Shown: positions 49,772-59,635 of the stretch, in pieces
How positions within the stretch are numbered: position 1 is the first letter of the stretch
How the letters are laid out: each line of letters begins with the position of its first letter
NCBI RefSeq assembly: GCF_021730615.1
Contig: NZ_JAJLMN010000001.1
Coordinates: 558,001-622,000, forward strand
DNA length: 64,000 nt
Reading direction: 5' to 3'
Source: Lichenibacterium dinghuense
GTDB lineage: Bacteria > Pseudomonadota > Alphaproteobacteria > Rhizobiales > Beijerinckiaceae
Made by a program: the position numbers and the translations under genes
Notes under the pieces: generated by a model
Told to the model about the DNA's origin: nothing
The model's database searches: none
What the model saw: the letters and a program-made list of their open reading frames with translations, nothing else

Positions 49772-49811
49772 AGCCTGCGGGGCCGGCCCGCGGCCGGCTC
49801 CGCCTTCGAGC

Positions 49812-50051
49812 TCATCGCTCGAAGAAGAAGAACTCGGGATGGCTTCGGCGCCATTCGTCGTGGCGATCCCGGTTCTGCTGCAGCAGCATGCCGAACTTGA
49901 CGCAGGCGCCGCGGTCGCCGTGGTCGCAGAGCTGGTGGAAGCCGATGAGCTGCGCCTCGCGCGCGTCGTCGGCCCGGGCCGCACCGCCGCCGACGATCCC
50001 GGCCACCGCGACGGCGCACAGCGCCGCGATCCTCGCCCCGTTCCTCGTCAT
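49812..50051 (-). CDS. small exported protein
   Basis: 79 residues with a signal peptide (GARIAALCAVAVAGIVGGG, cleavage near ARA|DD) and a short mature part with two Cys (LCDHGDRGAC) that could pair, ending HPEFFFFER. This C-x7-C spacing and the aromatic tail are not familiar. ATG 50051 is preferred to starts up to 50153, which would add a basic, non-signal leader. Convergent with the Gly/Arg-rich gene. Confidence 0.6.
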   Translation of the reverse strand: MTRNGARIAALCAVAVAGIVGGGAARADDAREAQLIGFHQLCDHGDRGACVKFGMLLQQNRDRHDEWRRSHPEFFFFER

Positions 50052-50224
50052 CGCCCGTCTCCCTCGATCGGGGCCGCCCGTCGCGGCCACGGATCGCAGA
50101 CTGGGCTTTCGCCGCTGGACGGGGGCTGAATGCGGCGTTTCGCGGCCGTTCATGCCGCCTCCAACCCGTCGTCCTGCACGGCCGAGTCGGGCTCCTCATG
50201 GGGGACCGCGCCGGCCGATCCGCG

Positions 50225-50641
50225 TCACTCGCCGACGAGGTGGAGAACGATCTCGCGGCGGTGGGGACGGATCCGGTGCTCGAACAGGTAGATCGCCTGC
50301 CACGTCCCCAGCAGCGGGCGTCCCCCGCCCACCGGCACGGCGAGGCTCGTCTGCGTCAGGGCCGTGCGCAGGTGCGCCGGCATGTCGTCGGGCCCCTCGT
50401 CGTGGTGCGCGTAACCCGCCCCCTCGGGGGCGATGCGCTCGAAGTAGCGCGCCATGTCGGCCCGCACCGTCGGGTCGGCGTTCTCCTGGATCAGCAGCGA
50501 CGCCGAGGTGTGGCGGCAGAAGACCGTGAGGAGCCCGGTGCCGATGTCCTGCGCGGCGACCCAGCGCCCGACCTCGGGCGTGACGTCGTAGAGGTTCTTG
50601 CCGCGGGTCGCCTGGGTGAAGCGGTGGAGGGCCTGTCGCAT
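50225..50641 (-). CDS. yjbQ: YjbQ family (UPF0047) protein
   Basis: 138 residues: FTQATRGKNLYDVTPEVGRWV, GLLTVFCRHTSASLLIQENADPTV, DDMPAHLRTALT and GTWQAIYLFEHR, the UPF0047 pattern with the conserved His/Cys (FCRHTSASL) and the C-terminal EHR. The E. coli member can substitute weakly for thiamine-phosphate synthase when overproduced; its real role is unsettled. ATG 50641 is chosen because the conserved sequence begins soon after it. Confidence 0.92.
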   Translation of the reverse strand: MRQALHRFTQATRGKNLYDVTPEVGRWVAAQDIGTGLLTVFCRHTSASLLIQENADPTVRADMARYFERIAPEGAGYAHHDEGPDDMPAHLRTALTQTSLAVPVGGGRPLLGTWQAIYLFEHRIRPHRREIVLHLVGE

Positions 50642-50917
50642 CGTCGTCGTCTCGCGCTCGCCTGGAACCGTGCCGGGCCAAGCCGCGGCGGCGGGTCGCG
50701 GTTCCGGGCCGGCGCCGCCGGGGCGTGATCCCGCCGCCACAGGGCCGAGGCGGTTTCGCTGCACCACACGATTGTGGCGGCCTACCCCCTTGCGCCTCGG
50801 GCGGGCCGCTGCGACAGGATTTCATCAACTTTCGACGAGCATCGGATGACGCGAGGCGGGCACCCAGACGGGGCGTCGTCGCGCCGGGATCGTCGACTCG
50901 AGTCAGGGCGGCACAGC

Positions 50918-51439
50918 ATGCGGGGCCTCGTTGGGCGGGCTTTGAAGGGACGGGCGGCGGCGGGCCGGAACGCGGCCCTCGCGTTGTTGGCGGCCCTGGC
51001 GTTCGGCGTCGCGCTGGGACCGGCGCCGGCGCGCGCCGAGGACGGGGGCCTGTTCGGCTTCCTGCGGTCCGCGCTCGGCGGGGGCGACCCCGCGCCGGCC
51101 CCGGCCGGCAAGCCCCCCATGGCCAGCGAGGGGGAGCAGGTGCGCCCGCTCACCGTCCGGCGCGCCCCGAAGAAGGCGGCCCACGCCCCCGGCACCGGCC
51201 GCGCGCACCTCGCCCGCCTGCCGGTCAGGACCGGCCCCGTGTCGATCTACGAGGACCCGACGCTGCGCTCCGGCGACGCCGTGATGACCAAGGACGGCAT
51301 GAAGGTCTTCGCCGGCGGCCGCTTCTCGCCCGACCACCCCTACGCGGACGGCGACTTCATCGCGGTCTCGGCCGCCAAGACCGTGGCGCCGGAGATGAAG
51401 AAGACCGTGATCGAGCTGAACAAGCTCCCCCACGGCTGA
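50918..51439 (+). CDS. exported protein of unknown function
   Basis: 173 residues. Signal peptide (AALALLAALAFGVALGPAPARA, cleavage after ARA), then a Pro/Ala/Gly linker and a C-terminal domain with LPVRTGPVSIYEDPTLRSGDAVMTKDGMKVFAGGRFSPDHPYADGDFIAVS. The last 80 residues look like a small beta domain seen in some alphaproteobacterial exported proteins; I cannot name it. ATG 50918 is used since it starts the signal; upstream in-frame ATGs add an Arg-rich non-signal leader. Followed after 73 bases by xylB. Confidence 0.65.
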   Translation: MRGLVGRALKGRAAAGRNAALALLAALAFGVALGPAPARAEDGGLFGFLRSALGGGDPAPAPAGKPPMASEGEQVRPLTVRRAPKKAAHAPGTGRAHLARLPVRTGPVSIYEDPTLRSGDAVMTKDGMKVFAGGRFSPDHPYADGDFIAVSAAKTVAPEMKKTVIELNKLPHG

Positions 51440-51512
51440 GCCTCCGCCCGGCCTTCCGCGCGGCCTGCCTTTCGGGCAGATTGCCGCCGGACAGGCGGGA
51501 GCGGGGAAGATC

Positions 51513-52973
51513 ATGTTCGTCGGCATCGACATCGGAACGACCTCGGTCAAGTCCGTCCTGATGGGCGAGGACGGCGCGCTGCACGCCTCCGCGGCCTTTC
51601 CAGTCCCGGTGTCCCGCCCCCGCGCCGGCTGGTCCGAGCAGGACCCGGAGCATTGGTGGTCGGCGGTCTGCGACACGCTCGACGCCCTCGCGGCCGCCGA
51701 GCCGAAGCTCATGGCCGCCGTGTCCGGCATCGGCCTGTCGGGCCACATGCACGGCGCCACCGTGCTGGGCGAGGGCGACGCCGTGCTGCGCCCCGCCATC
51801 CTGTGGAACGACGGCCGCGCCGCGGCCGAATGCGCCGCGCTCGAAGCAGCCTGCCCCGACGCCCGCGCGATCACGGGCAACATCGCCATGCCGGGCTTCA
51901 CGGCGCCGAAGCTGCTGTGGATGCGCCGGCACGAGCCCGCGCTCTTCGCCCGCATCCGCAAGGTGCTGCTGCCCAAGGACTACGTGCGCCTGCGGCTGAC
52001 GGGCGGCTACGCCTCCGACATGTCTGATTCCGCCGGCACCCACTGGCTCGACGTCGGCGCCCGCCGCTGGTCGGACGCGCTGCTCGGCGCTACGGGGCTC
52101 GACCGATCGCAGATGCCGGAGCTGTTCGAGGGCACCGAGGCGACGGGGCGGCTGCGCGAGCCGCTGCGCGCCCGCTTCGGCATGGACCGCGCCCCCGTGG
52201 TGGCGGGCGGCGCCGGCGACAACGCCGCCTCGGCCTGCGGCATCGGCGCCGTGACGCCGGGCGCGGCCTTCCTGTCGCTCGGCACCTCGGGCGTGCTCTT
52301 CGTGTCCAACGCCCGCTTCTCGCCCAACACGGACGGGGCGGTGCACGCCTTCTGCCACGCGCTGCCGGACACGTGGCACCAGATGGGCGTGATCCTGTCC
52401 GCGACCGACAGCCTCAACTGGTTCGCGCGGCTCGTCGGCGCCCCCGCGCCGGAGCTGACGTCGGCGCTGGGCCCGAGCGTCGCGCGGCCGTCGCCGGCCT
52501 TCTTCATGCCCTACCTGTCGGGCGAGCGGACGCCGCACAACGACGTCGGCGCCCGCGGCGGCTTCCTCGGCCTCGACGGCACGACCTCGCGGGCCGACCT
52601 CACCCAGGCGGTGCTGGAAGGCGTCGCCTTCGCGTTCCGCGACTGCCTGCGCGTGCTCGGCGACGCCGGCACCGAGGTGGCCCGCGCCTTCGCGGTGGGC
52701 GGCGGCGCCAACTCGCCCGTGTGGCTGTCCATCATGGCCAGCGTGCTCGACCGGCCGCTCGACGTCTCCGCCGCGGCCGACGTCGGCGCGGCCTACGGCG
52801 CGGCCCGCCTCGGCCAGGCGGCGGCGACCGGCGCCCGCGACCCCGCGGCCCTGATGCCGCCCCCGCCGGTCCAGCGCACGGTGGAGCCCGACCCCGCGCT
52901 GGCCCGCGCCTATGCGGAGCGCTACGGGCGCTACCGCGCGCTCTACGCGTCGTCGGCGCACGCGGCAGGGTGA
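51513..52973 (+). CDS. xylB: xylulokinase
   Basis: 486 residues of the FGGY kinase family, phosphorylating D-xylulose to xylulose-5-phosphate. FVGIDIGTTSVKSVLMG starts the ATP-binding fold; GLSGHMHGATVL and ILWNDGRAAAEC form the sugar pocket, PVVAGGAGDNAASACG and SLGTSGVLFVS the phosphate loop region, and VGGGANSPVWLSIMASVLDRPL the C-terminal FGGY-type signature. No xylose isomerase or transporter is adjacent, so it may serve another pentulose route. ATG 51513 follows GGGGAAG. Confidence 0.95.
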   Translation: MFVGIDIGTTSVKSVLMGEDGALHASAAFPVPVSRPRAGWSEQDPEHWWSAVCDTLDALAAAEPKLMAAVSGIGLSGHMHGATVLGEGDAVLRPAILWNDGRAAAECAALEAACPDARAITGNIAMPGFTAPKLLWMRRHEPALFARIRKVLLPKDYVRLRLTGGYASDMSDSAGTHWLDVGARRWSDALLGATGLDRSQMPELFEGTEATGRLREPLRARFGMDRAPVVAGGAGDNAASACGIGAVTPGAAFLSLGTSGVLFVSNARFSPNTDGAVHAFCHALPDTWHQMGVILSATDSLNWFARLVGAPAPELTSALGPSVARPSPAFFMPYLSGERTPHNDVGARGGFLGLDGTTSRADLTQAVLEGVAFAFRDCLRVLGDAGTEVARAFAVGGGANSPVWLSIMASVLDRPLDVSAAADVGAAYGAARLGQAAATGARDPAALMPPPPVQRTVEPDPALARAYAERYGRYRALYASSAHAAG

Positions 52974-52997
52974 CGGGGCCGCGCGTGGCCCAGAGCA

Positions 52998-53029
52998 CAT
53001 AAAGGCATCCTTATATCTTTATTGCCTTA
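52998..53029. promoter_or_regulatory. AT-rich palindromic element upstream of ahcY
   Basis: An AT-rich island in very GC-rich DNA, with ATAAAGG-CAT-CCTTATA and an overlapping ATATCTTTAT. It resembles the ATAAAG...CTTTAT-type operators described for SahR, an ArsR-family repressor that responds to S-adenosylhomocysteine and controls ahcY in Proteobacteria. The resemblance is from memory and no regulator gene is nearby. Confidence 0.4.
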
Positions 53030-53080
53030 TCGCGGCGGCCCTGCTACATCCCGCCCGACGCCATCAGCACGGGCCCTCCC

Positions 53081-54493
<1,413 letters not shown>

Positions 54494-54498
54494 GCGCC

Positions 54499-54575
54499 GG
54501 CCGGCGACCTCGCCGGCCATCTCCAGCGCGTCGACGAAGGGGCCGGGCGACACGTCGCCCGGCCCCTTCGCGTTC
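54499..54575 (+). terminator. two tandem hairpins after ahcY
   Basis: First: GGCCGGCGA (54499-54507) with TCGCCGGCC (54510-54518). Second: a perfect 17-bp stem whose arms span 54535-54551 and 54554-54570, starting CGAAGGGGCC and closing GGCCCCTTCG, followed by CGTTC. Very strong termination structure, isolating ahcY from divL. Confidence 0.85.
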
Positions 54576-54770
54576 GGGATGCAACCGGGCGCGTGGTGCC
54601 GAGGACACAGCCCGCGGGGGACGGACCCGAACATGATTAACGCCTTCCTGATCGCGCCCGGCAGAGATTAAGGTGGACCGATTCGGGGCGCCCTTGGCGG
54701 AAGCGTCCCGGATGCGCGTCGTCGGCCCCCATGCGGGGCCGCGGGCGCGGGGACGCGAGGGGGCACGGGG

Positions 54771-57335
54771 ATGAAGTGGCGGCAGCGCCTGAAAAGGGCT
54801 GAGTCTGCGGACGGACGGCGTCGTCGAGGCGGATGCCGAACCGGGGTGGACCAGCCGCATGAGGGTGCGGGCCGGATCGCGCGGGGCCTGCTGCTGGCCG
54901 GCACGGCCGTGGGGTGCCTCGTCGCGCCCGCCGCCCTGGCGGCGCCGGACCTGCCGCTCCTGTCGCTGGACAATCTGGCCGACCGCGGCGAGACCGCCGG
55001 CGTGTCGCTCTTCGTCGGGCTGACGATCTTCTCCGCCGTGACGGCGCTGCTGCACCTCGCCGGGCGCCGCCGCTGGCTCGCCACCGAGCGCCTGCTCGGC
55101 ACCGAGGTGGCCGACCTGCGCGCGCGGCTCGACCGCGCCCAGATGTTCCTGTCGTCCGAGCAGCAGATCGTCGTGGCCTGGGGCTCGTCGGGCGACGATC
55201 CCGACATCGAGGGCGACCTGTCGCTGCTGTCGGACGTGATGGTGCCGCGCCGCATCCTGGGCTTCGGGACGTGGCTGCCCGCCGCCTCGGCCCAGGCCGT
55301 GGAACACGCCGTGGAGCGGCTGCGCTCCCGCGGCGAGGGCTTCCGCATGGCGCTCGTCACCTCGGCGGGGCGCCACGTCGAGGCCGAGGGCCGGGCCATC
55401 GGCGGCCGCGCCATCCTGCGCCTGCGCGACGTGTCGGGCGACCGGCTGGAGCTGTCGCGGCTGCGCGACCACCACGCCGCCGTGGCGGGCGAGAACGACC
55501 TGTGGCGCGCGCTTCACGACGCCCTGCCGGACCCCGCCTGGATGCGCGACGCCGCCGGGCGGATCGCCTGGGTCAACGCCGCCTACGCCCGCGCCGTGGA
55601 GGCGCGCGACGGCACCGAGGCCGTGGCCCGCGCCGTGGAACTGCTGGACGCGCCGGCGCGCGGCGCCGCGGCGACGTCCCGCGCGTCCGGGCAGCCCTAC
55701 GTCGGGCGCGTCGGCGCGGTCGTGGCGGGCGGCCGCCACATGCTCGACGTGGTGGAGGTCCCCGGCCCCGTCGGCGCCGCCGGCGTCGCCGCCGACCTCG
55801 CCGAGATCGACGCCCTGCGCGACGACCTCGCCAAGCAGCTCGACAGCCAGGCCCGCACGCTCGACCAGCTGTCGACCGCGGTGGCGATCTTCGACCGCGC
55901 CAAGCGCCTCGTCTTCCACAACACCGCCTATGCGGCGCTGTGGGGCCTCGACGCGGCCTTCCTCGACAGCCGGCCCAGCGACGGCGAGATCCTCGACCGG
56001 CTGCGCGCGGAGCGACGCCTGCCCGAGCAGGCCGACTACCGCGCCTGGAAGGCCGGCCTCATGGCGAGCTACCAGGCGGTCGAGACGTCGGAGGCCATCT
56101 GGTATCTGCCGGACGGCCGCACGCTGCGCGTCGTGACGAACCCCAACCTCAAGGGCGGCGTCATCTACCTCTTCGACAACGTGACCGAGCGCTACCACCT
56201 CGAGTCGCGCTTCAACGCCATGATCCGCACCCAGGGCGAGACGCTGGACACGCTGAAGGAGGCCGTGGCGGTGTTCGGCACCGACGGCCGCCTGAAGCTG
56301 TTCAACCCCGCCTTCGCGGACATGTGGCGCCTCGACGCCGGCAAGCTCGCCGACCAGCCCCACATCGACGCCATCGCGGCCCATTGCGTGCCCCAGAGCG
56401 TCGACATCGCGGTGTGGTCGGAGGTGCGCTCCTCCGTGGCGGGGCTGCACGACGCCCGCTCGGGCTTCGAGCGCCGGCTGTCGCGGCGCGACGGCTCGGT
56501 AGTGGACTGCGCCGCCGCCCCCCTGCCCGACGGCGCGTCCCTGCTCACCTTCATCGACGTGACGGCGGGCGTGAACGTCGAGCGCATGCTCACGGAGCGC
56601 AACGAGGCGCTGCTCGCGGCGGAGCGGCTGCGCAACGACTTCGTCCACCACGTCAGCTACGAGCTGCGCTCGCCGCTCACCAACATCATCGGCTTCATCC
56701 AGCTCCTCGGCGACGGCGCGGTCGGCTCGCTCAACCCCAAGCAGCAGGAATACGCCGGCTACATCACCAAGTCCTCGGCGGCGCTGCTCGCCATCATCAA
56801 CGACATCCTGGACCTCGCCACGATCGACATGGACGCGATGGAGTTGGACCTCGGCGCCGTCGACATCGTGCAGACCATGGAGGAGGCCGCCGAGGGTGTG
56901 CAGGACCGGCTGGCCGAGAACGACATCCGCCTGAGCATCGTGGCGCTGGACGGGATCGGCAGCTTCACGGCCGACGGCAAGCGCCTGCGGCAGATCCTGT
57001 TCAACCTCCTGTCCAACGCGATCGGCTTCTCGACCCCGGGCCAGACCGTGACGCTGGCGGCGCTGCGCCGCGACGGCCACGTGGTGTTCAAGGTGTCGGA
57101 CCAGGGGCGCGGCATCCCGCTCGACGTGGTGGAGCGGGTCTTCGACCGGTTCCGTTCCGACTCGACCGGATCCCGGCATCGCGGCGTCGGCCTCGGCCTG
57201 TCGATCGTCAAATCGCTGGTGGAGTTGCACCACGGACAGGTGCTGATCGACTCGGCGCCCGGCGAAGGCACGGCGGTGACCTGCATCTTCCCGGCGACGC
57301 GCGCCGTCGGGGGGGCGATCACGGCCGCTGAGTGA
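54771..57335 (+). CDS. divL: DivL-like atypical kinase (Tyr in place of phospho-His)
   Basis: 854 residues. Signal-like or membrane N-terminus (GLLLAGTAVGCLVAPAALA) and a helix (GVSLFVGLTIFSAVTALLHLAG), then tandem PAS domains (ALPDPAWMRDAAGRIAWVN; LDQLSTAVAIFDRAKRLVFHN; LDTLKEAVAVFGTDGRLKLFN) and a HisKA/HATPase pair. In HisKA the phospho-site reads HHVSYELRSPLTNI, so Tyr630 replaces His, the hallmark of DivL, which in Caulobacter and related bacteria binds phosphorylated DivK and controls CckA-CtrA. The ATP-binding part keeps NLLSNAIGFS and RGVGLGLSIVKSLVELHHG. Located between ahcY and, further on, tsaE/murU/addB. Not previously named here; DivL assignment from the Tyr and architecture. Confidence 0.88.
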   Translation: MKWRQRLKRAESADGRRRRGGCRTGVDQPHEGAGRIARGLLLAGTAVGCLVAPAALAAPDLPLLSLDNLADRGETAGVSLFVGLTIFSAVTALLHLAGRRRWLATERLLGTEVADLRARLDRAQMFLSSEQQIVVAWGSSGDDPDIEGDLSLLSDVMVPRRILGFGTWLPAASAQAVEHAVERLRSRGEGFRMALVTSAGRHVEAEGRAIGGRAILRLRDVSGDRLELSRLRDHHAAVAGENDLWRALHDALPDPAWMRDAAGRIAWVNAAYARAVEARDGTEAVARAVELLDAPARGAAATSRASGQPYVGRVGAVVAGGRHMLDVVEVPGPVGAAGVAADLAEIDALRDDLAKQLDSQARTLDQLSTAVAIFDRAKRLVFHNTAYAALWGLDAAFLDSRPSDGEILDRLRAERRLPEQADYRAWKAGLMASYQAVETSEAIWYLPDGRTLRVVTNPNLKGGVIYLFDNVTERYHLESRFNAMIRTQGETLDTLKEAVAVFGTDGRLKLFNPAFADMWRLDAGKLADQPHIDAIAAHCVPQSVDIAVWSEVRSSVAGLHDARSGFERRLSRRDGSVVDCAAAPLPDGASLLTFIDVTAGVNVERMLTERNEALLAAERLRNDFVHHVSYELRSPLTNIIGFIQLLGDGAVGSLNPKQQEYAGYITKSSAALLAIINDILDLATIDMDAMELDLGAVDIVQTMEEAAEGVQDRLAENDIRLSIVALDGIGSFTADGKRLRQILFNLLSNAIGFSTPGQTVTLAALRRDGHVVFKVSDQGRGIPLDVVERVFDRFRSDSTGSRHRGVGLGLSIVKSLVELHHGQVLIDSAPGEGTAVTCIFPATRAVGGAITAAE

Positions 57336-57435
57336 TACGGCATCCGGCCGAACAGGCCGGGGTGCGGTATCACCAGCCCGCGCGGCGCATGAGCGAAGCC
57401 GAAATCCGCATCCCGAAGGGATCGAACGGATTTCG
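57332..57435. repeat. two tandem REP-like inverted repeats after divL
   Basis: First: GTGATAC (57332-57338) with GTATCAC (57367-57373), extended inward through GCA/TGC and CCGGCC/GGCCGG with one bulge and one mismatch. Second: CGAAATCCG (57400-57408) with CGGATTTCG (57427-57435), with an inner ATCCC/GGGAT hairpin. The first starts within the last codons of divL. Such paired palindromes look like REP elements or a double terminator; copy number in the genome cannot be seen. Confidence 0.6.
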
Positions 57436-57516
57436 TATGAGGAGCTGAGCGCCGCGCCCGAGGCCCATCGGGCTCAACGGCGCGGGGCCCCACCCTTTCT
57501 ACACGATCGCCGCCCT

Positions 57517-58296
57517 ATGCTGCCGGCCGAGCGACGGTCGGGGTGGACGGGCGACATGGCGTGGGGATGGGCGGAGGTGGCGGGCGCCGGCGGGGCCCTG
57601 GTCGCGGCCGGCGTGTCGGGCCGGACGTGGCTGGTGCTCCGGCGGCGGTCGCGGCTGCTCGCGGTGGCGCGCGACGTCACGCGCCGCTACGCGCGCCTGC
57701 TCACGGTCAAGCGCAAGCAGCTCGTCGTCCACGACGGCTACGGCAACTACGAGCTCCGGCCCTGGATCGACCACGTCGACTATTTCATCGCGCACGTGGT
57801 GCTGCGGGAGGCCCGGGAGCGCGGCATCGACACGGGCGCGGTCACGCGGGGCACGCGGGTCTGGTCCGGCATCACGCGCGCGCTGCTGGCGGCGCTCCAG
57901 GACCAGGACGACGCCGCGGCCGCTCTGGAAGACGCCGACATCATCTCCGGCGAACACTACGAGACCTATTGCCGGAACCTCCTGCAGGCGCAGGGGTGGC
58001 AGGTGGACGCGACGCCGGTGACGGGCGACCAGGGCGCCGACCTCATCGCGGACGCGGACGGCTGCCGCGTCATCGTGCAGTGCAAGTTCTATTCGAAGCC
58101 GGTCGGCAACAAGGCCGTCCAGGAGGCCCACGCAGCCCTCGGCTTCCACGCCGGGGACCACGCCGTCGTGGTGTCCAACGCCAGCTTCACGCGCTCGGCG
58201 AAGCAGCTCGCCGACGCCAACGGCGTGCTGCTGCTGCATCACCACCAGTTGGCCGACCTCGCGCGCCTCCTGATCCGGACCGGCGCACGGGCCTGA
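57517..58296 (+). CDS. membrane-anchored Mrr-like restriction endonuclease-fold protein
   Basis: About 259 residues. An N-terminal hydrophobic segment (WAEVAGAGGALVAAGVSG) precedes a helical middle; the C-terminal part carries the Mrr_cat-type nuclease core: HYETYCRNLLQAQGWQVDATPVTGDQGADLIADADGCRVIVQCKFYSKPVGNKAVQEAHAA, in which GADLI and QCK are the D...QxK catalytic residues. Mrr-like enzymes cut methylated or foreign DNA; the membrane anchor is unusual. No methylase or restriction partner is adjacent. Starts: ATG 57517; ATG 57556, just before the hydrophobic segment, is also possible. Confidence 0.8.
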   Translation: MLPAERRSGWTGDMAWGWAEVAGAGGALVAAGVSGRTWLVLRRRSRLLAVARDVTRRYARLLTVKRKQLVVHDGYGNYELRPWIDHVDYFIAHVVLREARERGIDTGAVTRGTRVWSGITRALLAALQDQDDAAAALEDADIISGEHYETYCRNLLQAQGWQVDATPVTGDQGADLIADADGCRVIVQCKFYSKPVGNKAVQEAHAALGFHAGDHAVVVSNASFTRSAKQLADANGVLLLHHHQLADLARLLIRTGARA

Positions 58297-58299
58297 CGG

Positions 58300-58548
58300 T
58301 CACGCCTTGACGGCGACCTTGCGCTTCTTCTTGGACGCGGCCTTCTCCAGCGCCGCGGCCGCGGCGGCTTCGGCCTCCTGAGCCTCCTTGGCCATGCGAA
58401 GCTCCCGCAGCACCACGGTCCTGTCCCGCACGGCGGCGCAGGACGCCTCGTATTGTGCCCAGACCGCGGCATTCTCCTGCGTGGTCTTCTGCAGCTTCTC
58501 GAACCGCGCTTCGGCCCGCAGGCGCGCGGCTTCGGAATTATCGGCCAT
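58300..58548 (-). CDS. small Ala/Glu-rich helical protein
   Basis: 82 residues: a long helix (SEAARLRAEARFEKLQKTTQENAAVWAQYEASCAAVRDRTVVLRELRMAKEAQ) and a basic C-terminal Lys tail (KKKRKVAVKA). One Cys. Typical small cytosolic protein of alphaproteobacteria, unnamed. ATG 58548 is selected over earlier starts, which add a non-helical leader. Tail-to-tail with the nuclease gene, four bases apart. Confidence 0.65.
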   Translation of the reverse strand: MADNSEAARLRAEARFEKLQKTTQENAAVWAQYEASCAAVRDRTVVLRELRMAKEAQEAEAAAAAALEKAASKKKRKVAVKA

Positions 58549-58696
58549 CCGTCCAGTCCTCATCGGGCCTTGGCCCAGGTCGACACCGTCGAACAAGCAC
58601 GCCCGCGACGCGGGAACGATCCTGGCTGCTCAACAGTTCACCAACGCCTTGACCGGGCGTAAGTTGCCGAAATTCCTCGATGTTTGCCCTCAAACG

Positions 58697-58727
58697 CGAA
58701 AAAGCGCGGCTCGCGCCGCGCTTTTCG
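58697..58727 (-). terminator. intrinsic terminator of rpsU
   Basis: On the minus strand, a hairpin whose stem pairs AAAAGCGCGGC (58700-58710) with GCCGCGCTTTT (58715-58725), loop TCGC; read from rpsU the stem ends in TTTTTCGCG. It lies about 48 bases after the rpsU stop. Confidence 0.85.
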
Positions 58728-58773
58728 GATCAGGTTCGGAGGCGGCGGCCCTGCGATGCGGGCCGCGGCCGGA

Positions 58774-59037
58774 TCAGGACGCGCTCGGCGCCACGGGGCG
58801 CGGCGGCATCACCGGCTTGCGCTTCGGCGCCGGCAGCAGCCCCTCGCGCTGGGCCTGCTTGCGGGCCAGCTTGCGGACGCGGCGGATCGCCTCGGCCCGC
58901 TCGCGGGCGCGCTTCTCGGAGGGCTTCTCGTATTCCGCCCGGCGCTTCATCTCACGGAACACGCCTTCGCGCTGCAGCTTGCGCTTCAGCGCCTTGAGGG
59001 CCTGCTCGATGTTGTTGTCGCGAACCAGAATCTGCAA
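58774..59037 (-). CDS. rpsU: 30S ribosomal protein S21
   Basis: 87 residues: [52 protein letters not shown], the S21 signature, with a Pro/Arg C-terminal extension ([13 protein letters not shown]) as is common in alphaproteobacteria. S21 helps base-pairing of mRNA with 16S rRNA in initiation. It has its own terminator downstream and follows cspA on the same strand, 47 bases apart, so a cotranscript is possible. Confidence 0.96.
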   Translation of the reverse strand: MQILVRDNNIEQALKALKRKLQREGVFREMKRRAEYEKPSEKRARERAEAIRRVRKLARKQAQREGLLPAPKRKPVMPPRPVAPSAS

Positions 59038-59084
59038 CGATTTGTCCTCTTCTCACGCCCGGCGGAACGCCTGAGCTCGGATGA

Positions 59085-59297
59085 TCACTCGACGGCCTGG
59101 AGCTTGTCGGCGGAAACCTTGCCCGACCGCCGATCGGTGGTCAGCTCGTAATCGAGCTTCTGACCTTCGCGGAGGTCGCTGAAGCCGGCACGCTCGACGG
59201 CGCTGATGTGCACGAACACGTCCTTGGTGCCGTCGTCGGGCTGGATGAAGCCGTAACCCTTCTGGGCGTTGAACCATTTCACGGTGCCGGTGCTCAT
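59085..59297 (-). CDS. cspA: cold-shock protein (CspA family)
   Basis: 70 residues: [20 protein letters not shown] with RNP1 (KGYGFI), RNP2 (VFVHIS), and [24 protein letters not shown]. Binds single-stranded RNA/DNA as a chaperone. The sequence upstream (59298-59446) is likely its 5' leader, which in this family often carries control elements; nothing specific is visible here. Paired with rpsU on the same strand. Confidence 0.96.
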   Translation of the reverse strand: MSTGTVKWFNAQKGYGFIQPDDGTKDVFVHISAVERAGFSDLREGQKLDYELTTDRRSGKVSADKLQAVE

Positions 59298-59635
59298 GAC
59301 CGAACCCTTTCGTTCCTAGCTGCGGTACGGCGCCTGTGGATCGGCTCCGCAACCAATCGGTCGGGGGGAGGTCTTAAGCGTGCGTCCGAAAAATCGGCGC
59401 GCGGGGGCAAAGTCGTCGGCCTTCGATCAGTGTCGCGCACATAAGGATGACGCTCGGCCGCTGTCAACCGCCCGCCCCCGCCCGGCGGCGCATTTCGCGC
59501 GGCGGTCCCCTCGCGCGCGGTGCGGCGGACCGGCGCGGTTTACCCGCCGTTCACCATGATTGTCGAGGATGGACGCCTTATGTAGGGACGGGCCGCGCCG
59601 GTGACGCGGGTCCGGGCGGTTCGGAGTTCCACGGT

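Noticed and set aside
52974-53080. SAM or SAH riboswitch upstream of ahcY.
   Set aside because: Only about 100 bases, AT-rich with a short palindrome and no conserved aptamer pattern that I can recognise.
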